Positions 8,770 through 16,935 of a stretch of DNA of 64,000 nucleotides are shown here, piece by piece. Positions within the stretch are counted from its first letter, which is position 1, and the number at the start of each line of letters is the position of its first letter. The DNA comes from Haladaptatus paucihalophilus DX253 (GTDB lineage: Archaea; Halobacteriota; Halobacteria; Halobacteriales; Haladaptataceae), in assembly GCF_000376445.1 (NCBI RefSeq), contig NZ_AQXI01000001.1:2629734-2693733 (forward strand), given 5' to 3'. Position numbers and translations under genes: made by a program. The notes under the pieces were generated by a model, which saw only the letters and a list, made by a program, of their open reading frames with translations, ran no database searches and was not told where the DNA came from.

Positions 8770-10875
8770 GTGGAGCCACAGTTCGATTCGCTGGACGGAC
8801 GGTCCGGCGTCGAGATTCGGGACCCCATCGAGAAGGTGCGATTCGAGTTGCACACCCCGAGCGCCGTCGAACCGACGCCAGCAACCGCCGAATCGTTTTA
8901 CTATCCCGTCGATTCGGCCGTGACCGTCGAGACGGACGAGATAGTCTTCCCGATATTGGGGAGCATTTACGTATACTCGGCCGATGGCGAGTTTCTACAG
9001 GATTTCACGCCGAACAGTGACACCGAACTGACGATTGAACCGGGAGAGAAATACTATCAACTCAACGGGACGCCGATAGTCATCTATCTCTCGTTCTCGT
9101 CCGCGGTCACGATTCGAAAGTCGGAGACGGAGATACGGCTCTCGTTCGACGGATCGACGGCCGTTCGAATCGGCGCGCGTTCGTATCACGAATCCCCCGA
9201 GGGAACCATCACCGTCACCGGGTCGGTTCGGGATACGATGCGCGCGCTCTCGACGTTCGGGTCCGCGCTCAAGATGACGACTCCCGACCGCGCGCATCCG
9301 ACGCTCCGGGGGCATCCGCCGCTCGTGGAACTGGGCGACGAATTCCACGTTCCGGAGTCCATCGACCCGCCGGACACCGGCGTCCGACTCGAACTGCCCC
9401 TGTTGCACGAGAAGGTCTATCCGGCGGCGTCGTTGGCCTACTACCTCGGCGCGGAGGTGGTTCCGACGAGCGGGGTCCCCAAACTGGTCGCTGGTGACTT
9501 CGAGTACTCCCTCGAAAGCGACGGCACCTACGAGGGGATCCTGCATCGACTCCTCCGCCAGACCGCGTTTCTCGACTGTCTGGTTCGGACGGAAGGAATC
9601 GTCAAGGACGAACTCTACGAACGAAACCAACTGGAACCGCGCCTCGACTGGGACTTCGCGGACGTGTACGACAGTTCGCTCCCCGAGCAGTTGGAGACGT
9701 ATCTCTCGGTTCCCTTCGAGACGATTTCGGAGTACGTCCCGACGTGGACGCTCACGACGGACGTGACGCCGCTCGAAAAACACGCCGCGGTGTTGCCGTT
9801 TCTCGCGTACGACCTCTCCCAGATTCGTTCCGCGCCGCTCCGCTCCTCGAAGCAGTCGATTTCACAGCCACAGATGTTCGACGACTTCTACCGGACGGGA
9901 TTCACGCGGGGCGAAAAGCGCGAGTTCGAAAGCCCGGACCTTCTTCGGGGGGCGAGCGAGCGAACCGATGCGGGAAAAATCGTTCGACCCGACCCCGTGG
10001 AAACGACCGAACACGCGTGGATTGGGGATGGGTTTCCGTTGGGTGCGAACAAGTTGACGGTTGAGACTCTCAAACGCCGGTTCGACTACTCCGCGCCGAA
10101 CAAATCTGGAATTAGCATTCACGTCGTCTGTAACGACGGGGAGATGAGCGACGAAATCGTGGATGAACTGTACGGGTTTCGTGAACTGGTTGATTATGAC
10201 ATCACCATCGATTACAATCGAACTGTGGCCGAGTTGCGTGAGATAATTGAATCACCCATCGATTTGTTCCACTACGTTGGTCACGTAGACGAAAATGGAT
10301 TCCTCTGTGTCGATGGTAGTTTGGACGCTCAAACACTCGAGGACGTTGGTATCAAGGCATTCTTTTTGAACGCTTGTTCTTCGTACGAGCAGGGGATGGC
10401 ATTGATTGGGCGAGGTAGTATGGGTGGTGTGGTTACCCTTGCAGATGTTGCGAATAAGACTGCTACGAGAGTCGGTCGTACGTTTGCAAGTTTGCTAAAT
10501 AATGGATTTCAATTACGAACAGCTCTGTCAATTGCCCGTAAAGAAACGGTGTCTGGTTACAGATATATCACACTAGGCAACGGTGGACGACCATTGATGC
10601 AACCCGAAGGCGGTGTCCCAAGTTGGACATCTGTTTCTGATATGGGTGGTGAAAAATACGATGTTTCAGTTGAAACGTTTCTAGATATACGATGTGGGTT
10701 TGGTTCAACATTCACGATGAACGTTCTCGGTACATCTGCACGAAATCTTGTCTCGAATGGTATAGAATTTGAGAAAGTGAGTACGGATAAACTAAAGCAA
10801 TTCTGGAAATTAGAACGTCAACCCGCAGTTATCGGTGGGCAGGTTTGCTGGAATCCAATCAGACACCTCAATTGA
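8770..10875 (+). CDS. CHAT-domain protease-like protein, copy 1
   Basis: 701 aa from GTG 8770, a start supported by alignment with the copy at 48468 (both reach a DPIE-VRF block within ~18 residues). Residues 1-~440 are a conserved region of unknown fold, rich in beta-like stretches (YYLGAEVVP, LVAGDFEYSLES, LRQTAFLDCLVRTEG, LETYLSVPFETI). Residues ~450-620 match a CHAT domain (clan CD cysteine peptidase): SIHVVCNDGEM start, catalytic His in FHYVGHVDENG (H505) and Cys in FFLNACSSYEQG (C536), then GGVVTLADV. The last ~80 residues are specific. There is no signal peptide or TM, so it is cytosolic. The DNA from about 10130 on is much more AT-rich than the N-terminal part. Confidence 0.85.
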   Translation: MEPQFDSLDGRSGVEIRDPIEKVRFELHTPSAVEPTPATAESFYYPVDSAVTVETDEIVFPILGSIYVYSADGEFLQDFTPNSDTELTIEPGEKYYQLNGTPIVIYLSFSSAVTIRKSETEIRLSFDGSTAVRIGARSYHESPEGTITVTGSVRDTMRALSTFGSALKMTTPDRAHPTLRGHPPLVELGDEFHVPESIDPPDTGVRLELPLLHEKVYPAASLAYYLGAEVVPTSGVPKLVAGDFEYSLESDGTYEGILHRLLRQTAFLDCLVRTEGIVKDELYERNQLEPRLDWDFADVYDSSLPEQLETYLSVPFETISEYVPTWTLTTDVTPLEKHAAVLPFLAYDLSQIRSAPLRSSKQSISQPQMFDDFYRTGFTRGEKREFESPDLLRGASERTDAGKIVRPDPVETTEHAWIGDGFPLGANKLTVETLKRRFDYSAPNKSGISIHVVCNDGEMSDEIVDELYGFRELVDYDITIDYNRTVAELREIIESPIDLFHYVGHVDENGFLCVDGSLDAQTLEDVGIKAFFLNACSSYEQGMALIGRGSMGGVVTLADVANKTATRVGRTFASLLNNGFQLRTALSIARKETVSGYRYITLGNGGRPLMQPEGGVPSWTSVSDMGGEKYDVSVETFLDIRCGFGSTFTMNVLGTSARNLVSNGIEFEKVSTDKLKQFWKLERQPAVIGGQVCWNPIRHLN

Positions 10876-10879
10876 TATT

Positions 10880-11014
10880 TTAAGGGCCGATGTGAACTTC
10901 TGGACCCCCTGCCAACACAGGCGTGGTCTGCATCAACAACAGACTGGCCATGAACAAAGCGCCGATCATTCGTGGGTGCTGTGCGAGATACGTGGCGACA
11001 TCCTGTCGTGCCAT
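10880..11014 (-). CDS. 44-aa hydrophobic peptide convergent to CHAT gene, copy 1
   Basis: 44 codons plus TAA, read from ATG 11014. The peptide begins MARQDVATYLAQHPRMIG, then a hydrophobic stretch (ALFMASLLLMQTTPVLAGG), and ends in HIGP. It is one TM helix or signal-peptide-like, with a small-residue site at its end. A homologue of exactly the same length with the same HPR-[ML]-[IL]-G motif and a GP end sits in the same convergent position beside CHAT copy 2 (50550-50684). This conservation of motif, length and place argues for a real gene although it is short. It may be a membrane or secreted peptide, perhaps target, toxin or signal of the CHAT protein; function unknown. Its stop is 4 nt from the CHAT stop. 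Confidence 0.75.
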   Translation of the reverse strand: MARQDVATYLAQHPRMIGALFMASLLLMQTTPVLAGGPEVHIGP

Positions 11015-11038
11015 ACATCCATTATATTCCCTAGCACA

Positions 11039-11055
11039 GATTAATTTATTTAATC
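11039..11055. promoter_or_regulatory. AT-rich dyad at promoter of the 44-aa gene (copy 1)
   Basis: GATTAATTTATTTAATC: 6-bp arms around a 5-bp centre, about 25-40 nt upstream of the ATG at 11014. It can serve as TATA region and perhaps operator. The surrounding 11015-11160 is strikingly AT-rich for this genome. Confidence 0.3.
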
Positions 11056-11229
11056 AGTTTAAACAAGATAATTATAATACGAACCCTTGTATTCCATGAT
11101 AAAATCTCCTCACGGCCACAAATAACATACTGTACTTGCTAATTCAGCCCACGACACGAAGTGACCAGGGGGTCTATGACTGTGCATGTATCTCGCATAC
11201 AGATACGGCGTCGGCGGGGTGAGTCGCTA

Positions 11230-11382
11230 ATGGCGATTCTCGAACTCGCGATCGCGTTCGCCGTCCTCGCCATCGTTGCTGGAGTTCTCGGCGCGGGTGG
11301 CATCGCTGGCATGTCGATGGACATCGCCAAGTGGTTGATAATAGTGTTCCTCGTGTTGGCGGTGGTGTCCTACGTCATTTAA
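11230..11382 (+). CDS. DUF1328 family small membrane protein
   Basis: 50 aa from ATG 11230 (an upstream frame extension starting with a basic RIQIRRRRGES stretch is less likely). Two hydrophobic helices separated by the GAGGIAGMSMDIAKW turn match the DUF1328/YtjA family of tiny inner-membrane proteins (LAIVAGVLGAGGIAG, then AKWLIIVFLVLAVVSYV). The family is widespread but has no assigned function. Its stop overlaps the convergent rio2 stop by 4 nt. Confidence 0.75.
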   Translation: MAILELAIAFAVLAIVAGVLGAGGIAGMSMDIAKWLIIVFLVLAVVSYVI

Positions 11383-12296
11383 GGCCCGTCGCTCACGTGG
11401 TTGCGAACCGAGTCGAACTCTATTTCGGTGATGGCGTCTGCGACCGCGGGGACGTCCACGTCGCCAACGAGTTGCGGGTATTTGCGCTGGAAGTAGCCGA
11501 CGATGTTGCGAACGTCACGTTCGAGGAACTCCGCCGCGTTCTGGTGGTCGGTCGGAATCGCTTGCGGCCAATCGAAGATGGTGATTCCCTCGCTGTTGAC
11601 GAACACGTTGTACTCGCTCATGTCCGCGTGGACGTACCCGCCTTCGTAGGCGTCTCCCACCTCGCGGAGCACGAGGTCGAGGACGGGGACGACCTGCTCG
11701 TCTTCGAACTTCGAGCGCGCGAGTTCCACGCCGTCTATCTTCTCCATCACGATGGCGTGGCGGTTGTGGTCGATGGGGCGCGGAACGCTCACGTCGGGGT
11801 ACAGCGCTTCGAGGACATCGTGCTCCCGCTCGGCGGCTTTGCGAGCGGTGTAGAGCCACGAGACGTGCTCCCGGTCGGACGTGTAATCGCGTTCCTTCAT
11901 CACTTCTCGGAAGTTGGTGTAGCCCTCGCGGTGGTACTTCAACGCGAGCGGCCGGAACGACTGCACTTCGTACACGTCGCTTTCCTTGCCGACGCCGAGC
12001 GGCGACCCGACGCCCTGAATCGTATCGCGCTCGGAAAACGCCCGAAGCGCGAGCGCGTCGTACCCCTCGAACGTGAGCGTGTAGCCCTCGTACTGGATGG
12101 TCTTGCGTTCGAGCAGCTCGCGGTCGAGACACCGGTCGATTCGATATTCGACCTCCTCCGCGGTCAACCGCGAGAAGCGTGGAATCTTCTCCTTCTGTAC
12201 CCACTCGCTGAAGCGCATCCCCTGCTCGACGCCCGAGAGGAGATAGAAGTCCTCCGGCTCCAACTCGGCCATCTCGGGTGCGACGTTCCGAACCAT
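11379..12296 (-). CDS. rio2: Rio2 serine/threonine protein kinase (ribosome biogenesis)
   Basis: 305 aa. An N-terminal winged helix (residues ~1-90), specific to Rio2, is followed by the RIO kinase domain: nucleotide loop GVGKESDVYE (101-110), ATP-binding lysine K120 (LALKYHREG), flexible loop through YTNFREVMKERDYTSDREH, catalytic YVHADMSEYNVFV (D225, N230) and metal-binding D242 in IFDWPQ. Rio2 acts in late maturation of the small ribosomal subunit in archaea and eukaryotes. It is complete, with all catalytic residues present. Together with rpl15e it shows that both sides of the CHAT module are core genome. Confidence 0.95.
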   Translation of the reverse strand: MVRNVAPEMAELEPEDFYLLSGVEQGMRFSEWVQKEKIPRFSRLTAEEVEYRIDRCLDRELLERKTIQYEGYTLTFEGYDALALRAFSERDTIQGVGSPLGVGKESDVYEVQSFRPLALKYHREGYTNFREVMKERDYTSDREHVSWLYTARKAAEREHDVLEALYPDVSVPRPIDHNRHAIVMEKIDGVELARSKFEDEQVVPVLDLVLREVGDAYEGGYVHADMSEYNVFVNSEGITIFDWPQAIPTDHQNAAEFLERDVRNIVGYFQRKYPQLVGDVDVPAVADAITEIEFDSVRNHVSDGP

Positions 12297-12488
12297 CGCG
12301 TTCGCCTACTCGTCCGGCGCGTAAGGGGCTTGCGACTACGCTGATAGGGGTCTTCGATACGACTTTCGTGGCGATTGCGATGGAAACGGCGTGCGATTCA
12401 TACTTCGATTGATTACTCCGTATGATTATGTATTCGCCATATAGACCTATTACAACGCCTTAAGTTCGGTTGCTCAAATCGACGGATA

Positions 12489-13814
12489 ATGACGAACGAA
12501 TCCACTCGTCGAAAGTTCCTGGCCACGAGCGCCGCAACCGGTGCGTTGGCGCTCGCCGGTTGTAGCGGTCAGTTGAGCGGCGGAAAAACCTCAATCAAGT
12601 TCTGGCACGCGATGGGCGGCGACACCGCGAAGCTGTTGGACCAGATGGGTTCCGACTTCGAATCCCAACACGAGGACGTCTCCGTCGAGGTGACGTCGAA
12701 GGGGAGCTACCGCGAGACGTTGAACTCGACCCTTTCGGCGGTCAAGGCGGACAAACCCCCGGCGGTCGCCCAGATTTTCGACATCGGGACCGGACTGGCA
12801 CGAACCAGCGACGCGTTCGTCTCCGTCCAGGACATCATTCCGTCGGACGCAATCGACTACGACAACTTCCTGAATCCGGTCCTCAACTACTACCGCATCG
12901 GTGATACGCTCAACTCGATGCCGTTCAACTCCTCGAATCCCGTCCTGTACTACAACAAGGACGCCTTCGAGAAGGCCGGTCTCGACCCCGAGAGTCCGCC
13001 GAAAACCTTCCAAGGTATCGCGGACGCCTCGGCAAAGCTGATCGACTCTGGAGCCACGAAGAAGGGAATCACGTGGCCGAACCACGGTTGGTTCGTCGAG
13101 CAGTGGATGGCCGAGCAAAATCAGCTCCTCGTCAACGAGGAGAACGGTCGCGCGGGCGAGCCGACCGAGGTTTACCTCGAAAGCGACGCGGCAAAGCGCA
13201 TCTTCAACTGGTGGACGGAACTGTACGAACAGGGCGCGTACCTCAACCCCGGCATCGAGGATTGGAGCGCCGCGAAACAGGCGTTCATCGCCGGGAAAGT
13301 CGGGATGCTCATCACCTCCACCTCGGGCATCGCCTCGACCACCGCGGGCGCGAAGGAGAACGGCTTCGAGATGGGTACCGGCTACCTGCCCACCCCGGAG
13401 GGGAAACGCAAGGGCGTCGTCATCGGCGGCGGGTCGCTCTGGGTTCCGAAGGGACTCTCGGACGCCAAACAGAAGGCGGCGGCGGACTTTCTCGTGTGGC
13501 TCACCCAGCCCGAACAGCAGGTTCGATGGCACAAGAACACGGGATACTTCCCCGTCCGCAAGGAGGCCGTCGGCCAACTCCAAGACAACGGCTGGTTCGA
13601 CGAGAATCCCAACTTCAAGACGGCGTTCGACCAACTGCAGGCCACGAAGGATACGACGGCGACTCGCGGCGCACAGATGGCACCGTTCGCAAAGACGCGA
13701 ACCATCGTCGAGAAGAGCTACGTGAGCATGATTCAGGGCACCAGCGTCGATAGCGCGCTCGCCAGCGCGAAGAAGGACGTCGAGTCCGAACTGGCCCGCG
13801 CGAACCAGAAGTAA
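12489..13814 (+). CDS. ugpB: UgpB-like ABC transporter substrate-binding lipoprotein
   Basis: 441 aa. Tat lipoprotein signal: RR at 7-8 (STRRKFLATSA) and lipobox ALAGC with Cys25. The mature part begins with IKFWHAMGGDTAKLLDQM and PPAVAQIFDIGTGLA, closely resembling bacterial UgpB, which binds glycerol-3-phosphate or its diesters. It is the first gene of a four-gene importer operon (B-A-E-C), followed after 16 nt by the permease. Substrate assignment is from family resemblance only; a sugar substrate cannot be excluded. It is anchored to the outer face of the membrane through the lipid-modified Cys. Confidence 0.88.
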   Translation: MTNESTRRKFLATSAATGALALAGCSGQLSGGKTSIKFWHAMGGDTAKLLDQMGSDFESQHEDVSVEVTSKGSYRETLNSTLSAVKADKPPAVAQIFDIGTGLARTSDAFVSVQDIIPSDAIDYDNFLNPVLNYYRIGDTLNSMPFNSSNPVLYYNKDAFEKAGLDPESPPKTFQGIADASAKLIDSGATKKGITWPNHGWFVEQWMAEQNQLLVNEENGRAGEPTEVYLESDAAKRIFNWWTELYEQGAYLNPGIEDWSAAKQAFIAGKVGMLITSTSGIASTTAGAKENGFEMGTGYLPTPEGKRKGVVIGGGSLWVPKGLSDAKQKAAADFLVWLTQPEQQVRWHKNTGYFPVRKEAVGQLQDNGWFDENPNFKTAFDQLQATKDTTATRGAQMAPFAKTRTIVEKSYVSMIQGTSVDSALASAKKDVESELARANQK

Positions 13815-13830
13815 CTCACCTCAGCTTTTC

Positions 13831-14730
13831 ATGTCCACTAAAGAATCAACGTATTCGAGCACCTGGCAGGCGGCCTTGTTGTTGCTGCCGACGATAGTCG
13901 TCCTCGTCGCGTTCCTGTACTATCCGTCGATCGAGACGATCCGTCTGAGCCTCTACAACACGGGCGTGCTGGGTCTCCACAAGACGTTCGTCGGACTGGA
14001 CAACTTCGCAACCCTCCTCACCTCCCCCGAGTATCGTCACAGCATCGCGGTGACGGCCCTCTTCGCCGTCGCCGTCGTGGTCGGCACGCTGACCGTCTCG
14101 CTGTTCGTGGCGACGCTCCTCTACGAGGTGACGACCGGGCAAGCGGCGTACCTCGTGGCCGCCATCTGGCCGTACGCGCTCCCGCCAGCGGTCGCAGGGA
14201 CGATTCTGCTCTTCCTGTTTCATCCCACGCTTGGCGTCATCACGTACTTCCTTCACGACCTGTTCGGCATCACGCTCGACTGGTTCACGAACGGCACGCT
14301 CGCGTTGGTCATCGTTGCGATAGCGGCCATCTGGAAGCAACTCGGCTACAACATCATCTTCATCCTCGCCGCGTTGAACAACGTCCCCGAGACGCTCAAC
14401 GAGGCGGCGAAACTCGACGGCGTTAGTCGGTTTCAACTCGTCACCCGCGTCTACATCCCGCTCATCTCGCCGACGCTCCTGTTCCTCGTGGTCATGGACA
14501 CCATCTACGCGTTCTTCAGCACCTTCTCGTTGGTGGACCTGATGACCCACGGCGGCCCGAACGGGGCGACCAACTTCCTCATCTTCAAGCTCTACCGGGA
14601 CGCCTTCGAGTTCTCGAACCCCGGACTCGCATCCGCCGAGTCCGTCATCCTGTTCGGCATCGTCGGCGTGCTGACGTACGCCCAGTTGCGCCTCTCCGAC
14701 CGGTACGTCCAGTACGGAGGGAACTCATGA
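13831..14730 (+). CDS. ugpA: UgpA-like ABC transporter permease
   Basis: 299 aa, six TM helices expected. It carries the EAA motif (TLNEAAKLDGVSRFQLVTRV, near residue 190) that docks with the ATPase. MalF/UgpA class, with YYPSIETIRLSLYN after TM1. Its last 4 nt overlap the ugpE start (ATGA), indicating translational coupling. Confidence 0.9.
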   Translation: MSTKESTYSSTWQAALLLLPTIVVLVAFLYYPSIETIRLSLYNTGVLGLHKTFVGLDNFATLLTSPEYRHSIAVTALFAVAVVVGTLTVSLFVATLLYEVTTGQAAYLVAAIWPYALPPAVAGTILLFLFHPTLGVITYFLHDLFGITLDWFTNGTLALVIVAIAAIWKQLGYNIIFILAALNNVPETLNEAAKLDGVSRFQLVTRVYIPLISPTLLFLVVMDTIYAFFSTFSLVDLMTHGGPNGATNFLIFKLYRDAFEFSNPGLASAESVILFGIVGVLTYAQLRLSDRYVQYGGNS

Positions 14731-15599
14731 GCACGGAGTCGTTCCCCGCCGCCGACCGAGTGCGTCGGGGGTCGTGGCGGGACGTACTCCCTGACAACCT
14801 CTTCGTGCACGTCGCACTCGTCGGCTCGACGTTCGTCATGGCGTTGCCCCTGTTGCTCGCGCTCCTGATGAGCACGCAGACGACGACCCAGATATACCAG
14901 ACGACGAACCTCGCCCCCGGCGGGCAGGCGGCGCACAACTACGTCGCCGCCATGACCGAGTACGGGATGGGTCGGTATCTGCTCAACTCGCTCGCGATGT
15001 CACTCGTCATCGTCGTGGGCAAGGTGACGATTTCGCTGTTCGCGGCGCTGGCCATCGTCTACTACCGGTTCCGGTTCAAGCGATTGGTGTTCATGTTCAT
15101 CCTGTTCACGCTGATGCTCCCCGTCCCGGTGCGCATCCTCTCTCTGTTCCAGTTCGTGGCGAGCATCGGCTGGTCGGATTCGTTGCTCGCGCTGACCGCG
15201 CCCTACCTCGCCAGCGCGACGACCGTTTTCCTGCTTCGACAGCACTTCCGGTCGATTCCGGACTCGCTCGTCGAAACAGCCCGACTGGACGGTATCGGAC
15301 CGCTCACGTTCCTGTTTCGCGTCCTCGTGCCGATGTCGAAGGGCATGATCGCGGGCGTCGCGGTCATCGAGTTCATCTACGCGTGGAACCAGTACCTCTG
15401 GCCGCTCACCATCATGAGCACGCAACGAAAGCAGGTCGCGCAGGTCGGCGTCAAACTCTTGCAGTCGGCCAGCGCCGCGGGGCAAACCCAGTGGGGACTC
15501 ATCATGGCGGGTGCCGTCATCGCGCTCGTCCCCCCGCTCTTGGTTCTCCTCGTGTTGCACCGCCCACTCCTCCAGACGTTCGGACTTCAACAAAAGTGA
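14727..15599 (+). CDS. ugpE: UgpE-like ABC transporter permease
   Basis: 290 aa. The second permease of the importer, with a TM1 segment near residue 32, the LMLPVPVRILSLF segment typical of UgpE, and an EAA loop (LVETARLDGIGPLTFLFRVL). It starts inside the end of ugpA (4-nt overlap) and is followed after 6 nt by the ATPase gene, confirming one operon. It forms a heterodimeric channel with UgpA. Confidence 0.9.
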   Translation: MSTESFPAADRVRRGSWRDVLPDNLFVHVALVGSTFVMALPLLLALLMSTQTTTQIYQTTNLAPGGQAAHNYVAAMTEYGMGRYLLNSLAMSLVIVVGKVTISLFAALAIVYYRFRFKRLVFMFILFTLMLPVPVRILSLFQFVASIGWSDSLLALTAPYLASATTVFLLRQHFRSIPDSLVETARLDGIGPLTFLFRVLVPMSKGMIAGVAVIEFIYAWNQYLWPLTIMSTQRKQVAQVGVKLLQSASAAGQTQWGLIMAGAVIALVPPLLVLLVLHRPLLQTFGLQQK

Positions 15600-15605
15600 C
15601 CAGTT

Positions 15606-16736
15606 ATGGCAACCATCTCACTGAAAAACGTCGTCAAGCGGTACGACGACGTGACGGCAGTCAACGGCATCGACCTCGAAGTGAACGACGGCGAGTTCCT
15701 CGTCGTCGTCGGACCGAGCGGGTGCGGGAAATCCACCACGCTTCGCATGCTCGCCGGACTCGAAACGATATCCGACGGAACGATTCGGTTCGGCGGCGAC
15801 GTCGTCAACGGCGTCCCACCCAAGGACCGCAACGTGGCGATGGTGTTCCAGAACTACGCGCTCTACCCGCACATGACCGCGGAGCAGAACATGACCTTCG
15901 GCATGAACTCGTCGGGGTCGTACACGAGCGACGAAATCGAGCGAGCGGTCGCCGACGCGGCCGACACGCTCGACATCGTGGACCTCCTCGACCGGAAACC
16001 GGGTGAACTCTCGGGCGGCGAACGACAGCGGGTCGCCATCGGCCGGACGCTCGTTCGGGACCCCGAAATTCTCCTCATGGACGAGCCGCTGTCGAACCTC
16101 GACGCCAAACTGCGCGTCGAAATGCGCGCGGAACTCGCGGAACTCCACGCCGAACTCGAACGAACCACCATCTACGTCACGCACGACCAGACGGAGGCGA
16201 TGACGCTCGGCGACCGCGTTGCGGTCATGAACGACGGGAAAATCCAGCAAGTGGATGATCCGCAGACGCTCTATGACTATCCCGTCAACCGATTTGTGGC
16301 GGAGTTCGTCGGCAGTCCGTCGATGAACGTCCTTCCCGCTCGCGTCTCCGAGGGTGACGGACGCCGGGTCGCCGAGGGGAACGGATTTCGCATCCCGCTT
16401 CCACGGGCGGAGACGCGCGTCGATACCGATATCGACCGCGCGCAGGTCGGAATTCGTCCCGAAGACCTCGCGGTCAGCGAGGGCGAGGGCGATATCGAAC
16501 TCTCGGTGAGCGTCACGGAACCGCTCGGCGAGTCGCTGTTGCTCCGCGGCACCGTCGGCGAGACCGAACTCTCGGTCAAAGCCGACCCGCGAAGGTCGGT
16601 CGGAGTGGGTGAAACGGTCGGCCTCGTCGCCGACTCGGAACGGCTCCACCTGTTCCGTTCCGATACCGGGGCGGCGATATACCACTCGTCGCCGGGCGCA
16701 TCCGAGCGAACGCCGGTGAAGCGTCCCTCGGCGTAG
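15606..16736 (+). CDS. ugpC: UgpC/MalK-type ABC transporter ATPase
   Basis: 376 aa. Walker A GPSGCGKST (about residue 38), Q-loop in VFQNYALYPHM, signature LSGGERQRVAIGRTL, Walker B ILLMDEPLSNLDAKLR and switch His (VTHDQTEAM). The C-terminal ~130 residues form the TOBE/regulatory domain found in CUT1-type ATPases. It powers the UgpBAE importer. It is the last gene of the operon. MalK-type ATPases are sometimes shared between several importers. Confidence 0.92.
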   Translation: MATISLKNVVKRYDDVTAVNGIDLEVNDGEFLVVVGPSGCGKSTTLRMLAGLETISDGTIRFGGDVVNGVPPKDRNVAMVFQNYALYPHMTAEQNMTFGMNSSGSYTSDEIERAVADAADTLDIVDLLDRKPGELSGGERQRVAIGRTLVRDPEILLMDEPLSNLDAKLRVEMRAELAELHAELERTTIYVTHDQTEAMTLGDRVAVMNDGKIQQVDDPQTLYDYPVNRFVAEFVGSPSMNVLPARVSEGDGRRVAEGNGFRIPLPRAETRVDTDIDRAQVGIRPEDLAVSEGEGDIELSVSVTEPLGESLLLRGTVGETELSVKADPRRSVGVGETVGLVADSERLHLFRSDTGAAIYHSSPGASERTPVKRPSA

Positions 16737-16796
16737 CCGGACCGGACCCGACCCTCGTTTCACGCCTCGAACGAGCAGCCATACAATGCGATTCTA

Positions 16797-16810
16797 ACTG
16801 ACTGGTCAGT
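16797..16810. promoter_or_regulatory. TetR-type operator-like palindrome
   Basis: ACTGACTGGTCAGT is a perfect 6-bp-arm dyad with a 2-bp centre, ~125 nt upstream of the P450 start. Sites of the form TGAC..GTCA are common operators of TetR/AcrR regulators in haloarchaea. No TetR gene is next to it. Confidence 0.45.
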
Positions 16811-16935
16811 ACTTCTCTCACTTCGAAATTGCTCCGTGTTGATAGTTGTTCGACGTTTATCTCTACGTTTTCTTTCTACTATCAACCATCTCCTGACCAA
16901 AAAGCATACAATCTAATTGAACGATTATTCAGTCG

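Noticed and set aside
8040-11160. Mobile element or prophage carrying CHAT module copy 1
   Set aside because: Despite the low GC of the 3' half there is no integrase, transposase, inverted terminal repeat or tRNA junction. Transfer by recombination remains possible.
15618-16763. 381-aa minus-strand frame
   Set aside because: Antisense to ugpC, which has all ABC ATPase motifs.
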